Positions 39,013 to 46,555 of a stretch of DNA of 64,000 bases are shown here, piece by piece. The stretch lies in assembly GCA_903906365.1 (NCBI GenBank), contig CAIVKC010000056.1:25141-89140 (forward strand). The letters run 5' to 3'. The notes under the pieces were generated by a model. That model had not been told where the DNA came from and did not search any database. It saw only the letters and a list, made by a program, of their open reading frames with translations. The translations under genes were made by a program, and so were the position numbers. How positions within the stretch are numbered: position 1 is the stretch's first letter; each line of letters starts with the position of its first letter. The DNA is from an uncultured Bacteroidota bacterium (GTDB lineage: Bacteria; Bacteroidota; Bacteroidia; Chitinophagales; Chitinophagaceae).

Positions 39013-39915
39013 ATGCAGGATGAAACAGGGAAGCAATCGAGTTCTTTAAAAATAGCCGGCAAACTGCAGGACTACAAGCAGCTGATTAAATTCAACCTGA
39101 GTTTCATGGTTGTCTTTTCTGCTGTGATCAGTTACCTGCTGGCGCCCAGGGTCACCCAGTATGACTGGAAGGCCATCATGCTGCTTTTCGCGGGCGGGAT
39201 GCTGGCCACCGGAAGTGCCAATGCCATCAACCAGGTCGTGGAAAAGGATACCGATGCGATGATGAAGCGTACTTCTTCCAGGCCCGTGGCAGCCGGCAGA
39301 ATGAGTGTAACGGAGGGATGGATCTTTTCGCTGGTCACCGGGGCAGGGGGCGTGCTGATACTTTGGCATTTCAACTTCCTGACGGCTGCCCTGGCAGCTT
39401 TCAGCCTGTTCCTGTATGCCTTCATTTATACGCCGCTCAAAAAAGTGCATTCCATTTCGGTGCTGGTGGGGGCCGTCCCCGGGGCACTGCCCTGCCTGAT
39501 CGGCTGGGCCGCGGGAAATGATGACCTGAGCGCAGGCGGCTGGGCCCTGTTTGCCCTGCAGTTCTTCTGGCAGTTCCCCCATTTCTGGGCCATTGCCTGG
39601 ATCGCGCACCGGGATTACACCAAAGCGGGATTCAAGCTGCTGCCCTCCGATGCGGGTCCGACCAAATATTCGGCCATACAGGCCATCATCTATTCGCTGC
39701 TCCTGCTGCCGGTGGGCATTTTGCCCTATGTATTCGGGATCAGCGGACTGGTAAGCCTGGCGGTGGTGACCCTGGCCAATCTGCTGATGATATGGCAGTG
39801 CGTGCGCTTGTACCGGGAAATGGCTGTGGAAGCGGCCCGGCGGGTGATGTTCAGCAGTTATTTTTACCTGCCCATCGTGCTGCTGGCCATGCTGATGGAC
39901 AAAATAAATACTTGA
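39013..39915 (+). CDS. ctaB: Protoheme IX farnesyltransferase (heme O synthase)
   Basis: A 300-residue UbiA-family prenyltransferase with about nine helices. The first Asp-rich prenyl-binding motif is NQVVEKDTDAMMKRT near residue 75, with SSRPVAAGRM after it; the second is IAHRDYTKAGFKLLP near residue 200. It converts heme B to heme O, the precursor of heme A for CoxA. Its place between the oxidase genes supports the assignment. Confidence 0.95.
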   Translation: MQDETGKQSSSLKIAGKLQDYKQLIKFNLSFMVVFSAVISYLLAPRVTQYDWKAIMLLFAGGMLATGSANAINQVVEKDTDAMMKRTSSRPVAAGRMSVTEGWIFSLVTGAGGVLILWHFNFLTAALAAFSLFLYAFIYTPLKKVHSISVLVGAVPGALPCLIGWAAGNDDLSAGGWALFALQFFWQFPHFWAIAWIAHRDYTKAGFKLLPSDAGPTKYSAIQAIIYSLLLLPVGILPYVFGISGLVSLAVVTLANLLMIWQCVRLYREMAVEAARRVMFSSYFYLPIVLLAMLMDKINT

Positions 39916-39933
39916 GGATTCTACCATACAATA

Positions 39934-40518
39934 ATGACAACATTCATAGAAGCAACCCTTACCGTGAGCGAACAAAGAAAAAGGATACATCCGCATAAAT
40001 TTACCCTCTGGGTGGGACTGGGATCCATCATCATGATGTTTGCCGCCTTCACCAGCGCCTATATCGTGAAGCGGCAGCAGCCGGGCTGGACAACTTTTGA
40101 GATACCACGCACTTTCTGGTACTCCACGCTCGTTATCCTGGCCAGTTCGGTGAGCATGCAATTGGCCGTCCGGGCTTTTAAAGACAGGGAAATGCAGCGC
40201 TACCGCCGCCTGATCACCCTGACCGCCCTGCTTGGGGTCCTTTTTATCACCCTGCAGCTCCTCAGCTTCCGGCAGATCTGGTTCACCGGGGTCACCATGC
40301 GGGGTTCGGGAGCCGGTCAGTTTCTCTATATCATCGCCGGGCTGCATGCGCTGCATGTCCTGGGAGGGGTCATTGCTCTGCTGGTCCTGTTTTTCAAGGC
40401 CTTTTCCGCCAGGATGCGCAGCTATAACAGCGTACCCATCGAAGTGGCCAGCACCTACTGGCATTTTGTGGATGCCTTATGGATCTATTTGTTTATTTTC
40501 TTTTTGTGGATACATTGA
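39934..40518 (+). CDS. Cytochrome c oxidase subunit III, first copy
   Basis: A 194-residue five-helix subunit III. The last helices carry HALHVLGGVIALL near residue 140 and YWHFVDALWIYLF near residue 180, the standard subunit III end. It starts 18 nt after ctaB. Bacteroidota commonly have two adjacent subunit III-like genes; the short one lacks the first two helices of the mitochondrial type. Confidence 0.92.
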   Translation: MTTFIEATLTVSEQRKRIHPHKFTLWVGLGSIIMMFAAFTSAYIVKRQQPGWTTFEIPRTFWYSTLVILASSVSMQLAVRAFKDREMQRYRRLITLTALLGVLFITLQLLSFRQIWFTGVTMRGSGAGQFLYIIAGLHALHVLGGVIALLVLFFKAFSARMRSYNSVPIEVASTYWHFVDALWIYLFIFFLWIH

Positions 40519-40563
40519 TTTTCGGTTTTGTTAAATAAATTTGTGAACCAATAAAACAACAAC

Positions 40564-41241
40564 ATGGCACAAGCAATACCAGCCGGTCAGAAGTGGTGGA
40601 GCGGCGGAAAGAGCCCGTACAATGTAGAGTATGGAAAACTGATGATGTGGTTTTTCCTGATGAGTGATGCCTTTACCTTCGGCGCCTTCCTGATTTCCTA
40701 TGGTACGATCCGGTTTTCTTCCAACAGCTGGCCCGACCCCAATGCCGTTTTCCGTTCTTTTCCAGGGGTCCGTGGTGAAATGCCTGTGCCACTGGCCTTT
40801 GTAAGTCTGATGACATTTATCCTGATCATGAGCTCGGTGACCATGGTACTGGCGGTAGCCAATGGCCATGCCAACAACAAATACGGTGTTGCCAAATGGA
40901 TGGGCTGGACCATTGTAGGGGGCCTTGCCTTTTTGAGCTGCCAGGCCTGGGAATGGACGCATCTCTACCACGAAGGTGCCTGGTGGGGCCGCAATCCCTT
41001 CCTCAATATTGACGGCACGCAGTCTTCCACCAATTTTTCCAACTTCTTTTTCACCATTACCGGTTTCCATGGGTTCCATGTGTTCTCAGGGGTGGTGATC
41101 AATATCATCATGCTGATCATGACCCTGAAGGGCACTTTTGAGCAGCGCGGCCATTACCTGATGATCGAGAAGGCCGGCCTGTACTGGCATTTTGTGGACC
41201 TGGTATGGGTATTTGTGTTCACCTGTTTTTACCTGTTTTAA
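40564..41241 (+). CDS. coxC: Cytochrome c oxidase subunit III, second copy
   Basis: A 225-residue subunit III with FLMSDAFTFGAFLISY near residue 28, FHGFHVFSGVVINI near residue 165 and YWHFVDLVWVFVF near the end. It lies 45 nt after the shorter subunit III gene. Which copy is in the mature oxidase, or whether both are, cannot be read from sequence. Confidence 0.94.
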   Translation: MAQAIPAGQKWWSGGKSPYNVEYGKLMMWFFLMSDAFTFGAFLISYGTIRFSSNSWPDPNAVFRSFPGVRGEMPVPLAFVSLMTFILIMSSVTMVLAVANGHANNKYGVAKWMGWTIVGGLAFLSCQAWEWTHLYHEGAWWGRNPFLNIDGTQSSTNFSNFFFTITGFHGFHVFSGVVINIIMLIMTLKGTFEQRGHYLMIEKAGLYWHFVDLVWVFVFTCFYLF

Positions 41242-41270
41242 CCATTCATCAAACTATCTAAACAATCGAT

Positions 41271-41696
41271 ATGGAGCATATTCAAGCAAACCCGGCAGTG
41301 GCACACGGACAAGGGCAGAATTTTGATACCAAGGCGATCTGGCGGACCTTCCGGATCCTGCTGATCATCACCGTGGTGGAGCTGATCCTGGCCATCGGGT
41401 ATTACGAGATCGATTTTTCCAACAAGCATTTTGTCAAACATGTGCTCAACGGGATCTTCGTCATCCTGACCCTGACCAAGGCTTTTTACATCATCGCCGA
41501 ATTCATGCACCTGGGCCATGAGATCAAGAACCTGATCCTGACGCTGGCCATGCCGTCGCTGCTCTTTATCTGGTTCATCATCGCTTTTTTGTGGGACGGA
41601 AACTCCTACAAGAACCTCCGCAATAATTATGACCCCTATCAAAAGGAGCAGAGCCTGAAGAAGGTAGAGGCCAAAAAACCCGGGGCGGCCGAATAG
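41271..41696 (+). CDS. Cytochrome c oxidase subunit IV (prokaryotic type)
   Basis: A 141-residue protein with three helices and the family segment FIVILTLTKAFYIIAEFMHLGHE, split across residues 65-88. Its C-terminal tail is charged. It closes the oxidase gene set and is followed at once by a strong terminator. Confidence 0.9.
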   Translation: MEHIQANPAVAHGQGQNFDTKAIWRTFRILLIITVVELILAIGYYEIDFSNKHFVKHVLNGIFVILTLTKAFYIIAEFMHLGHEIKNLILTLAMPSLLFIWFIIAFLWDGNSYKNLRNNYDPYQKEQSLKKVEAKKPGAAE

Positions 41697-41734
41697 CGCA
41701 GGAGCCTGTTTGCCAGCACAATAAAAAATTCATG

Positions 41735-41770
41735 AACCATCCCGGCAGCCTTGCGGGATGGTTTTTTTTT
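41735..41770 (+). terminator. Rho-independent terminator after the oxidase operon
   Basis: A perfect ten-pair stem, aaccatcccg with cgggatggtt, around a nine-base loop and followed by nine T in total. It ends only about 20 nt before the start of the Sco gene, so Sco transcription must begin very close to its start codon or arise by read-through. Confidence 0.9.
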
Positions 41771-41789
41771 CAGCTTAAACTGACCAACA

Positions 41790-42587
41790 TTGAGTAAGAA
41801 AGCATTAATGGCCCTTTGTGTGGCCGTCCTGATCCCGCTGGTCAGCTATTATATGGTTAAATACGCCAGCGATGATGCCATCACCATGCCGCGCCGCTTC
41901 TATTATGACTCGGTAGCCGTTCACATGAAGGACGGCAAACAGATGACCGATACCCTCTGGCACCGGGTCGGTGATATCTCGCTGACCAACCAGCTCGGCC
42001 AGCAGGTATCCCTGGCCGATATTAAGGGTAAGGTAATCGTGGCCAATTATTTTTTCACCCACTGCCCCAGTATCTGCCCGGTGCTGACTGCCAATATCAG
42101 GCAGCTCCAGGACGGCCTTAAGCTCAAAGACAACATGAAGGGCATCGATACGACCTTTGTGCAGTTCCTGTCATTCAGCGTGGATCCGGAAAGGGATTCG
42201 GTGGAGGCCCTGAAAAAATACGGGGACCGCTTTGGTGTCAACCCGGATGTATGGTGGCTGCTGACCGGACCCAAAAAGACCATTTATGATTTTGCGCTGA
42301 CTGAACTCAAGCTGGGACTGCAGGACGGGGAAGGGGTGGACTCCAATTTCATCCACACCCAGAAGATCGTCCTGCTCGACAAGGCCCACCTGGTCCGTGG
42401 GTACTATGACGGACTGGACTCTGCCAGCCTGAATAAACTGGCCCAGGATATTGTTTTTATCATGCTGGAAAAGGACCGCAACAGCAGGTCCATTCTCTAT
42501 GAGTTTAAACCAATCCTGCCGTTGATTGTTGTGGTGCTGGTACTCACCGCCGCGGCGGTGGTGTATTTCTCCAGAAAGAAAAATTAA
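41790..42587 (+). CDS. Sco1/SenC-type copper chaperone for CuA assembly
   Basis: A 265-residue membrane-anchored thioredoxin-fold protein: N-terminal helix, CxxxC copper site in CPSICP near residue 95, conserved His in FIHTQKIVL near residue 188, and a C-terminal transmembrane helix. Sco delivers copper to CuA of subunit II. The longest frame opens with TTG at 41790 (TTG AGT AAG AAA); the first ATG is at 41808, seven codons in. The latter shortens the N-terminus but keeps the helix, so the start is uncertain. Confidence 0.93.
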   Translation: MSKKALMALCVAVLIPLVSYYMVKYASDDAITMPRRFYYDSVAVHMKDGKQMTDTLWHRVGDISLTNQLGQQVSLADIKGKVIVANYFFTHCPSICPVLTANIRQLQDGLKLKDNMKGIDTTFVQFLSFSVDPERDSVEALKKYGDRFGVNPDVWWLLTGPKKTIYDFALTELKLGLQDGEGVDSNFIHTQKIVLLDKAHLVRGYYDGLDSASLNKLAQDIVFIMLEKDRNSRSILYEFKPILPLIVVVLVLTAAAVVYFSRKKN

Positions 42588-42630
42588 CCCGTTCATCATA
42601 GGGCCTGCCTGCAGGCCGTATCTTTTTTTT

Positions 42631-43197
42631 ATGAAGCAAAAGAACCTCACCCTGCCCATTATCATCGTTTCGGTCGCCATCCCGCTGGCAGTTGCCTTTA
42701 TCCTGCTGGTGCCCCATGTTAAGATCAGTCTCGGCTTTAACACATCGGCCCTGCCGCTGTTCCATGCCCTGCTCAATTCATCCACTGCCATTTTGCTGCT
42801 GGCAAGCCTGTATTTCATTAAAAATAAGCAGATCGGGGCCCATAAAACCGCCAACCTGCTGGCTGTGGTGCTGAGCACCGTTTTTTTGGTATCCTATGTG
42901 ATCTACCATTCCTCCAACCCCTCTGTCAAATTCGGCGATGCCAACCATGACGGTATCTTAAGTGAGGCTGAGAAAGCGGCGGCCGGTTCGCTGCGCTATA
43001 TTTATTATTTCATCCTCACCTCCCATATCGTGCTCTCCGGGGTCATCGTGCCCCTGGTGCTTTTTACCCTGCAGCGTGCCTTCCAGGAGAAATTCGACCG
43101 CCACCGCAAACTGGCGCGTATCACCTGGCCTATCTGGTTTTATGTAGCCGTGACCGGGGTGGTGGTATACCTGATGATCAGCCCCTATTATGTCTGA
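42631..43197 (+). CDS. DUF420 membrane protein with an EF-hand-like loop
   Basis: A 188-residue membrane protein with five helices, of the DUF420/CtaM-like family that often accompanies cytochrome oxidase and Sco genes. The conserved YHSSNP and YIYYFILTSHIVLSG segments place it in this family. Between them lies DANHDGILSEAE, which matches the 12-residue EF-hand calcium loop (D1, N3, D5, G6, E12). The start at 42631 (MKQKNLTLP) was chosen because it precedes the first helix; an upstream in-frame ATG at 42526 lies inside the Sco gene. CtaM-like proteins help oxidase maturation. Confidence 0.85.
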   Translation: MKQKNLTLPIIIVSVAIPLAVAFILLVPHVKISLGFNTSALPLFHALLNSSTAILLLASLYFIKNKQIGAHKTANLLAVVLSTVFLVSYVIYHSSNPSVKFGDANHDGILSEAEKAAAGSLRYIYYFILTSHIVLSGVIVPLVLFTLQRAFQEKFDRHRKLARITWPIWFYVAVTGVVVYLMISPYYV

Positions 43198-43228
43198 ATG
43201 AAATGAGCCGGCCTATCCCACCGCCTGC

Positions 43229-43618
43229 CTATGCGGTGGCGGGATCCCAGAACAGGCGCTCAAAATCAACGACGGTGTCGTCCTGGACGGCGATGCCTTC
43301 GGCTTCCAGTAACTGCTGCATACTGCCGGGCGGGGAAAAATGATGCTTTCCGCTGAGCATGCCGTTGCGGTTGACTACGCGGTGGGCAGGTACGGCCGGG
43401 CTGACATGACCCGCCCCGTTCATGGCCCATCCCACCATGCGGGCCGAAAGCCGGCTTCCCAGGCAGGCCGCGATGGCCCCGTAGGAAGTAACCCGGCCCC
43501 GGGGTATCTGCCGGGCGACTTCATAGACCTGTTCAAAAAAAGAGCTTTCCTTTTTGCCCGACGGAGTCACCGCCGATAGCCGGCGGGGGCTGTTTTTTTT
43601 GTTAGGGGGTCTGGTCAT
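43229..43618 (-). CDS. Alkyltransferase-like (ATL) protein, MGMT DNA-binding domain without the active cysteine
   Basis: About 129 residues with the MGMT C-terminal DNA-binding fold: IPRGRVTSYGAIA, the recognition helix and arginine finger in SARMVGWAMNG, and the active-site segment VPAHRVVNRNG. In true O6-alkylguanine transferases this reads PCHRV; here the cysteine is alanine. Such ATL proteins bind alkylated guanine and hand the damage to nucleotide excision repair. The start at 43618 (MTRPPNKK) removes a long, Pro/Arg-rich, out-of-character N-terminus. It overlaps the DUF5522 gene by 17 nt. Confidence 0.87.
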   Translation of the reverse strand: MTRPPNKKNSPRRLSAVTPSGKKESSFFEQVYEVARQIPRGRVTSYGAIAACLGSRLSARMVGWAMNGAGHVSPAVPAHRVVNRNGMLSGKHHFSPPGSMQQLLEAEGIAVQDDTVVDFERLFWDPATA

Positions 43619-43802
43619 ATGGCTTGGTGGTTTGAAGTAGTTCCGAGCGGCGGGGTTCCGGCACCGCCTCAAAGCCGTAGGGACAATGCAGGCAACCATT
43701 GCCGCAGCAATATCCTTTGCGCAGGTGGTAGGATGCGGTAAGCACCACCAGGCCCTGTTCATTATAATAGTAATCCGTTCCTTCCCTGAGGGGCTCCTTC
43801 AT
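43602..43802 (-). CDS. DUF5522 cysteine-rich small protein
   Basis: About 66 residues: MKEPLREGTDYY, then YCCGNGCLHCPYGF. The CCGNGCxHCPYG pattern is the mark of DUF5522, a small family of unknown function; its cysteines suggest metal or iron-sulfur binding, which is inference. It overlaps trmB by 41 nt upstream and the ATL gene by 17 nt downstream, so the three are translated from one compact transcript. Confidence 0.8.
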   Translation of the reverse strand: MKEPLREGTDYYYNEQGLVVLTASYHLRKGYCCGNGCLHCPYGFEAVPEPRRSELLQTTKPYDQTP

Positions 43803-44493
43803 CTTGCATGATTGTTTGCTTGAGAAAATCATCCAGCTCCGGCAGCGGCGCCCGGGGCAGGGAAAAACAGAGGTAATGTATCCGGCGGCTGCCGGCGATG
43901 TCCAGCCCTTCATAATAGGTCCGGATGGCCAGTTCCGGTTCGGGATCCCCGTCGCCGTAGATGTCATCGCTCTGGCGGTGCACCTGCAGCCCGTAGAGGG
44001 AGGCTACCAGCAGGGTGAAATCGTAGAGGTCCGGGGAATCCGTTTTGAGGTGGATCTTACCGCCGGGGACCAGTACCTGTTGATAGAGCCGGAGGTAGGC
44101 CGGATGGGTCAGTCTTTTTTTTGCCCTGGATTTGCGCAGCTGCGGGTCGGGAAAGGTGATCCAGATCTCCTGCACTTCCCCGGGACTGAAATAGTGATGG
44201 ATCTTGTCAATATGGGTCCTCAGGAAGGCCGCGTTGGGAATCTGCTGCTCCAGGCATTTTCTGGCCCCGGTATAAATCCGGTTTCCTTTCAGATCCACGC
44301 CAATGAAGTTCTGATGGGGATGCATCACAGAGAGTCCCACCGTGTATTCCCCCCTGCCACAGGCCAGTTCCAGCACCAGGGGATGGTCATTGCCAAAAAA
44401 AGAATGCCAGCGCCCCTGCATCCCTGAAGGATATTGCAGGACATTGGGAAATGCATTGATCGCCTCGAAACGCAATAATTTTTTTTGTGCCAT
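43762..44493 (-). CDS. trmB: tRNA (guanine-N7-)-methyltransferase
   Basis: A 243-residue SAM-dependent enzyme that makes m7G46 in the tRNA variable loop. SAM motif ELACGRGEY is near residue 45, with GVDLKGNR near residue 70, ITFPDPQLRKSRAKKRL near residue 115 and TDSPDLYDF near residue 150. A TACTTTTG box lies only 8 nt upstream of the ATG. The gene begins an overlapping cluster with DUF5522 and the ATL gene. A bidirectional terminator and the tRNA-fold RNA lie just upstream. Confidence 0.95.
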   Translation of the reverse strand: MAQKKLLRFEAINAFPNVLQYPSGMQGRWHSFFGNDHPLVLELACGRGEYTVGLSVMHPHQNFIGVDLKGNRIYTGARKCLEQQIPNAAFLRTHIDKIHHYFSPGEVQEIWITFPDPQLRKSRAKKRLTHPAYLRLYQQVLVPGGKIHLKTDSPDLYDFTLLVASLYGLQVHRQSDDIYGDGDPEPELAIRTYYEGLDIAGSRRIHYLCFSLPRAPLPELDDFLKQTIMQDEGAPQGRNGLLL

Positions 44494-44500
44494 CGGGCTG

Positions 44501-44508
44501 CAAAAGTA
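44501..44508 (-). promoter_or_regulatory. -7 element before trmB
   Basis: The minus strand reads TACTTTTG, an exact TAnnTTTG match. Transcription would start within a base or two of the trmB ATG at 44493, implying an almost leaderless message. No clear -33 element is seen. Confidence 0.45.
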
Positions 44509-44550
44509 AAGTTTGTTGGCCTGACGGTGAAATTGGTGCCCCCGGGCCGG

Positions 44551-44601
44551 AAAACAAAAACCCCCGGCAGATCCGGTTGAAGGATCCGACGGGGGTTTTT
44601 T
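44551..44601. terminator. Bidirectional terminator between the tRNA-fold RNA and trmB
   Basis: CCCCCG and CGGGGG (44561-44566 with 90-95) close a hairpin whose inner stem is GATCC/GGATC. An A-rich tract precedes it and T6 follows it, so it can end transcription on either strand. It ends the minus-strand RNA gene 6 nt after its CCA end. Confidence 0.85.
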
Positions 44602-44606
44602 AAAAG

Positions 44607-44777
44607 TGGCTGTAGAGGGAGGGTTCGAACCTCCACGGGGCAGTTAGCTGTAGCGCAATGTTGTGGTGGTCAACCCCAGTCGGGACAATTGCTTGACCCG
44701 GCACTACACTACGTTTATCCTGTGTTCCCCACCCCCGAGACAAGAGGGCATGTCTGCCAAGATTCCATCACTCCACA
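44607..44777 (-). ncRNA. tRNA-like RNA with an oversized, structured variable arm (class II, Leu-type core)
   Basis: On the minus strand 44777 to 44607 fold as a tRNA. Acceptor TGTGGAG pairs with CTCTACA (one G-T), then G73 and an encoded CCA. The D arm is ATG/CAT with loop GAATCTTGGCAGA, as in tRNA-Leu. The T arm is GGAGG-TTCGAAC-CCTCC. The anticodon stem is CCCTC/GGGGG with loop TTGTCTC. T44, a GGGG/CCCC variable stem and GT before the T stem follow the class II pattern. Between GGGG and CCCC lie 86 nt: helix 44708-44701 with 44656-44649 (TGTAGTGC/GCGCTACA), containing one hairpin with a GCAA tetraloop (44681-44700) and one GTTG/CAAC hairpin (44660-44674). The anticodon would read GUC with U37, which no normal Leu tRNA has. 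A decoding role is doubtful. Confidence 0.7.
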
Positions 44778-44931
44778 GTATCTGATTGGTCTGCGTTTCA
44801 AAAGAACTATAGAGCAATATTAAAGAATATAATCAGTTTGTTAAAATATATTCAATAAAAATTTTGAAAGTTTCACCAAAATTCAAATATTTGTATATTA
44901 TATTAGAAATAATTAAATAGCGATTAAAAAA

Positions 44932-45402
44932 ATGACTGCTAAATTAAATCTTGACAAATTGGATCTTCAGATTATCCAGGAGATGATCGAAAACGCCGAA
45001 ATCTCCTATGCCGACCTGGGGAAGAAACTCTTTGTTTCCGGGGGTACCATTCATGTACGCATTAAAAAGCTGCAGGAATCGGGGGTTGTTAAAGGTACCA
45101 AATTACATGTGGACCTCAAGCACCTCGGCTATGACGTGATCGCTTTTATAGGAATATACCTGGAAAAAAGCTCCCTCTACGATTCCGTGGCCAAGGAACT
45201 GCGCCGCATCCCGGAGATTGTAAGGCTGAATTACACCACGGGCAATTACAGCATGTTTGCCGAAATCGTCTGCAAGGACATCAACCAACTCCGATTCGTT
45301 CTCCACGATGAACTCCAGAAAATCAAGGGCATCGAGCGCACCGAAACCTTCATTTCCCTGGACGAAAGTTTTGACAGGAATGTACTGGTTTATAAGGAAT
45401 AG
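44932..45402 (+). CDS. Lrp/AsnC family transcriptional regulator
   Basis: A 156-residue regulator. An N-terminal helix-turn-helix (LDKLDLQIIQEM ... YADLGKKLFVSGGTIHVRIKKLQ) is followed by an AsnC-type ligand-binding domain from about residue 70. This family responds to amino acids as octamers. The intergenic region upstream (44778-44931) is very AT-rich, unlike the rest of the window, as expected for promoter and operator DNA; no single box stands out. It is divergent from the tRNA-fold RNA. Confidence 0.93.
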   Translation: MTAKLNLDKLDLQIIQEMIENAEISYADLGKKLFVSGGTIHVRIKKLQESGVVKGTKLHVDLKHLGYDVIAFIGIYLEKSSLYDSVAKELRRIPEIVRLNYTTGNYSMFAEIVCKDINQLRFVLHDELQKIKGIERTETFISLDESFDRNVLVYKE

Positions 45403-45414
45403 AAAACCCCGCCT

Positions 45415-46515
45415 TTAATCCCGCACGTTGAGTGCGTCCCGCAGGCCGTTACCCAGCATATTGAATGCCAGCACCAGCACCATGATGGCCAGCCCCGGCG
45501 CCAGGGCCAGCATGGGATTGTGGGTGATGATGAAATTGTAGTTTTCTTTGATCATCAGGCCCCAGCTGGGCTGGGGCGGCTGCACTCCCACCCCCAGAAA
45601 ACTCAGGCCCGCTTCCATGACGATGGCCGAAGCGAAATTGGAGGCCGACACCACCAGCACAGGACCCATCACATTGGGGAGGATATGGCGGGCAATGATC
45701 CTGGCGTTGCTGAAACCCAGTGCCCTGGCCGCTTCTACGTATTCCAGTTCCCGTACACCCAGCACCTGCCCGCGTATGATCCTGGCCACGCTCACCCACA
45801 TGGTCAGACCAATGGCCACAAAGACCTGCCAGAATCCCTTTCCCAGCATGAGTGTGATGGCAAAAACCAGCAGCAGGGTGGGGATGCTCCATAGGACGTT
45901 GACCAGCCACATGACCACCTGGTCGGTCCGGCCCCGGTAATAACCTGCCAGCGCCCCCAGCAGCACACCGATGCTTAAGGATATCAGCACCGTCACCGTC
46001 CCAACGGCCAGGCTCACCCGAAGACCCACCAGTAGCCGGCTCAGGATGTCCCGGCCGTATTTATCGGTACCCAGCCAGAAGCGGCGCATGACCAGGGTAT
46101 AGCCGGCCGGCCGGTCTGCCTCCCGGATGGCCAGGGCAGCCGCCGGGTAGGCTTTTGTCTCCAGGAGGTCTTCTTCCACCCGCCGGGTGGCTACCAGGCT
46201 GTCCCCGGCCAGATGCACGCTGTCCACCGGCACATAAAGCACCCCGTCCGGGCGGCCGAAGAGCAGGCCAGATAAAAAGGAGGGGGTCCCTTGCGAACCC
46301 GGCTTTTTCAGCAGCAGGAACCGCTGCGCGGATCCGGGCCTGCGCCCGCCGATTTCCACGATCATCCGGTTGGCACCGGGAGTGCCGTCGGGGGCCAGCA
46401 GGTAGGCAAAGAGGGCCCCCAGCAGGGCCAGGGCGATCACCACCATGGCCCCGAGTGCGCCCCGGTTTTTTTTCAGCCTTCGCCAGATATTTCTTTGTTC
46501 GCTAGAGCGGCCCAT
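45415..46515 (-). CDS. ABC transporter permease of the DppC/OppC family
   Basis: About 366 residues, six helices. TM1 at about 20-40 is followed by a long periplasmic loop, then the BPD_transp_1 permease core. The EAA loop that contacts the ATPase is EYVEAARALGFSNARII near residue 260. The start at 46515 (MGRSSEQRN) removes a poor N-terminal extension. The family imports peptides or nickel with partner permease, ATPases and binding protein; none is next to it, so it acts with components encoded elsewhere. Gene ends 12 nt after the convergent Lrp gene. Confidence 0.9.
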   Translation of the reverse strand: MGRSSEQRNIWRRLKKNRGALGAMVVIALALLGALFAYLLAPDGTPGANRMIVEIGGRRPGSAQRFLLLKKPGSQGTPSFLSGLLFGRPDGVLYVPVDSVHLAGDSLVATRRVEEDLLETKAYPAAALAIREADRPAGYTLVMRRFWLGTDKYGRDILSRLLVGLRVSLAVGTVTVLISLSIGVLLGALAGYYRGRTDQVVMWLVNVLWSIPTLLLVFAITLMLGKGFWQVFVAIGLTMWVSVARIIRGQVLGVRELEYVEAARALGFSNARIIARHILPNVMGPVLVVSASNFASAIVMEAGLSFLGVGVQPPQPSWGLMIKENYNFIITHNPMLALAPGLAIMVLVLAFNMLGNGLRDALNVRD

Positions 46516-46555
46516 GGAGGAAAAGTACGAATTGATGCGCAAGGAAGGGCCAACT

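Noticed and set aside
44607..44777. Interpretation as tmRNA (ssrA)
   Set aside because: Too short, no tag reading frame, has an anticodon arm and paired D arm, and the acceptor does not begin with the GGGG typical of tmRNA.
44607..44777. Interpretation as tRNA-Sec
   Set aside because: D stem is only 3 bp, anticodon is not UCA, and the extra arm is not of SelC form.
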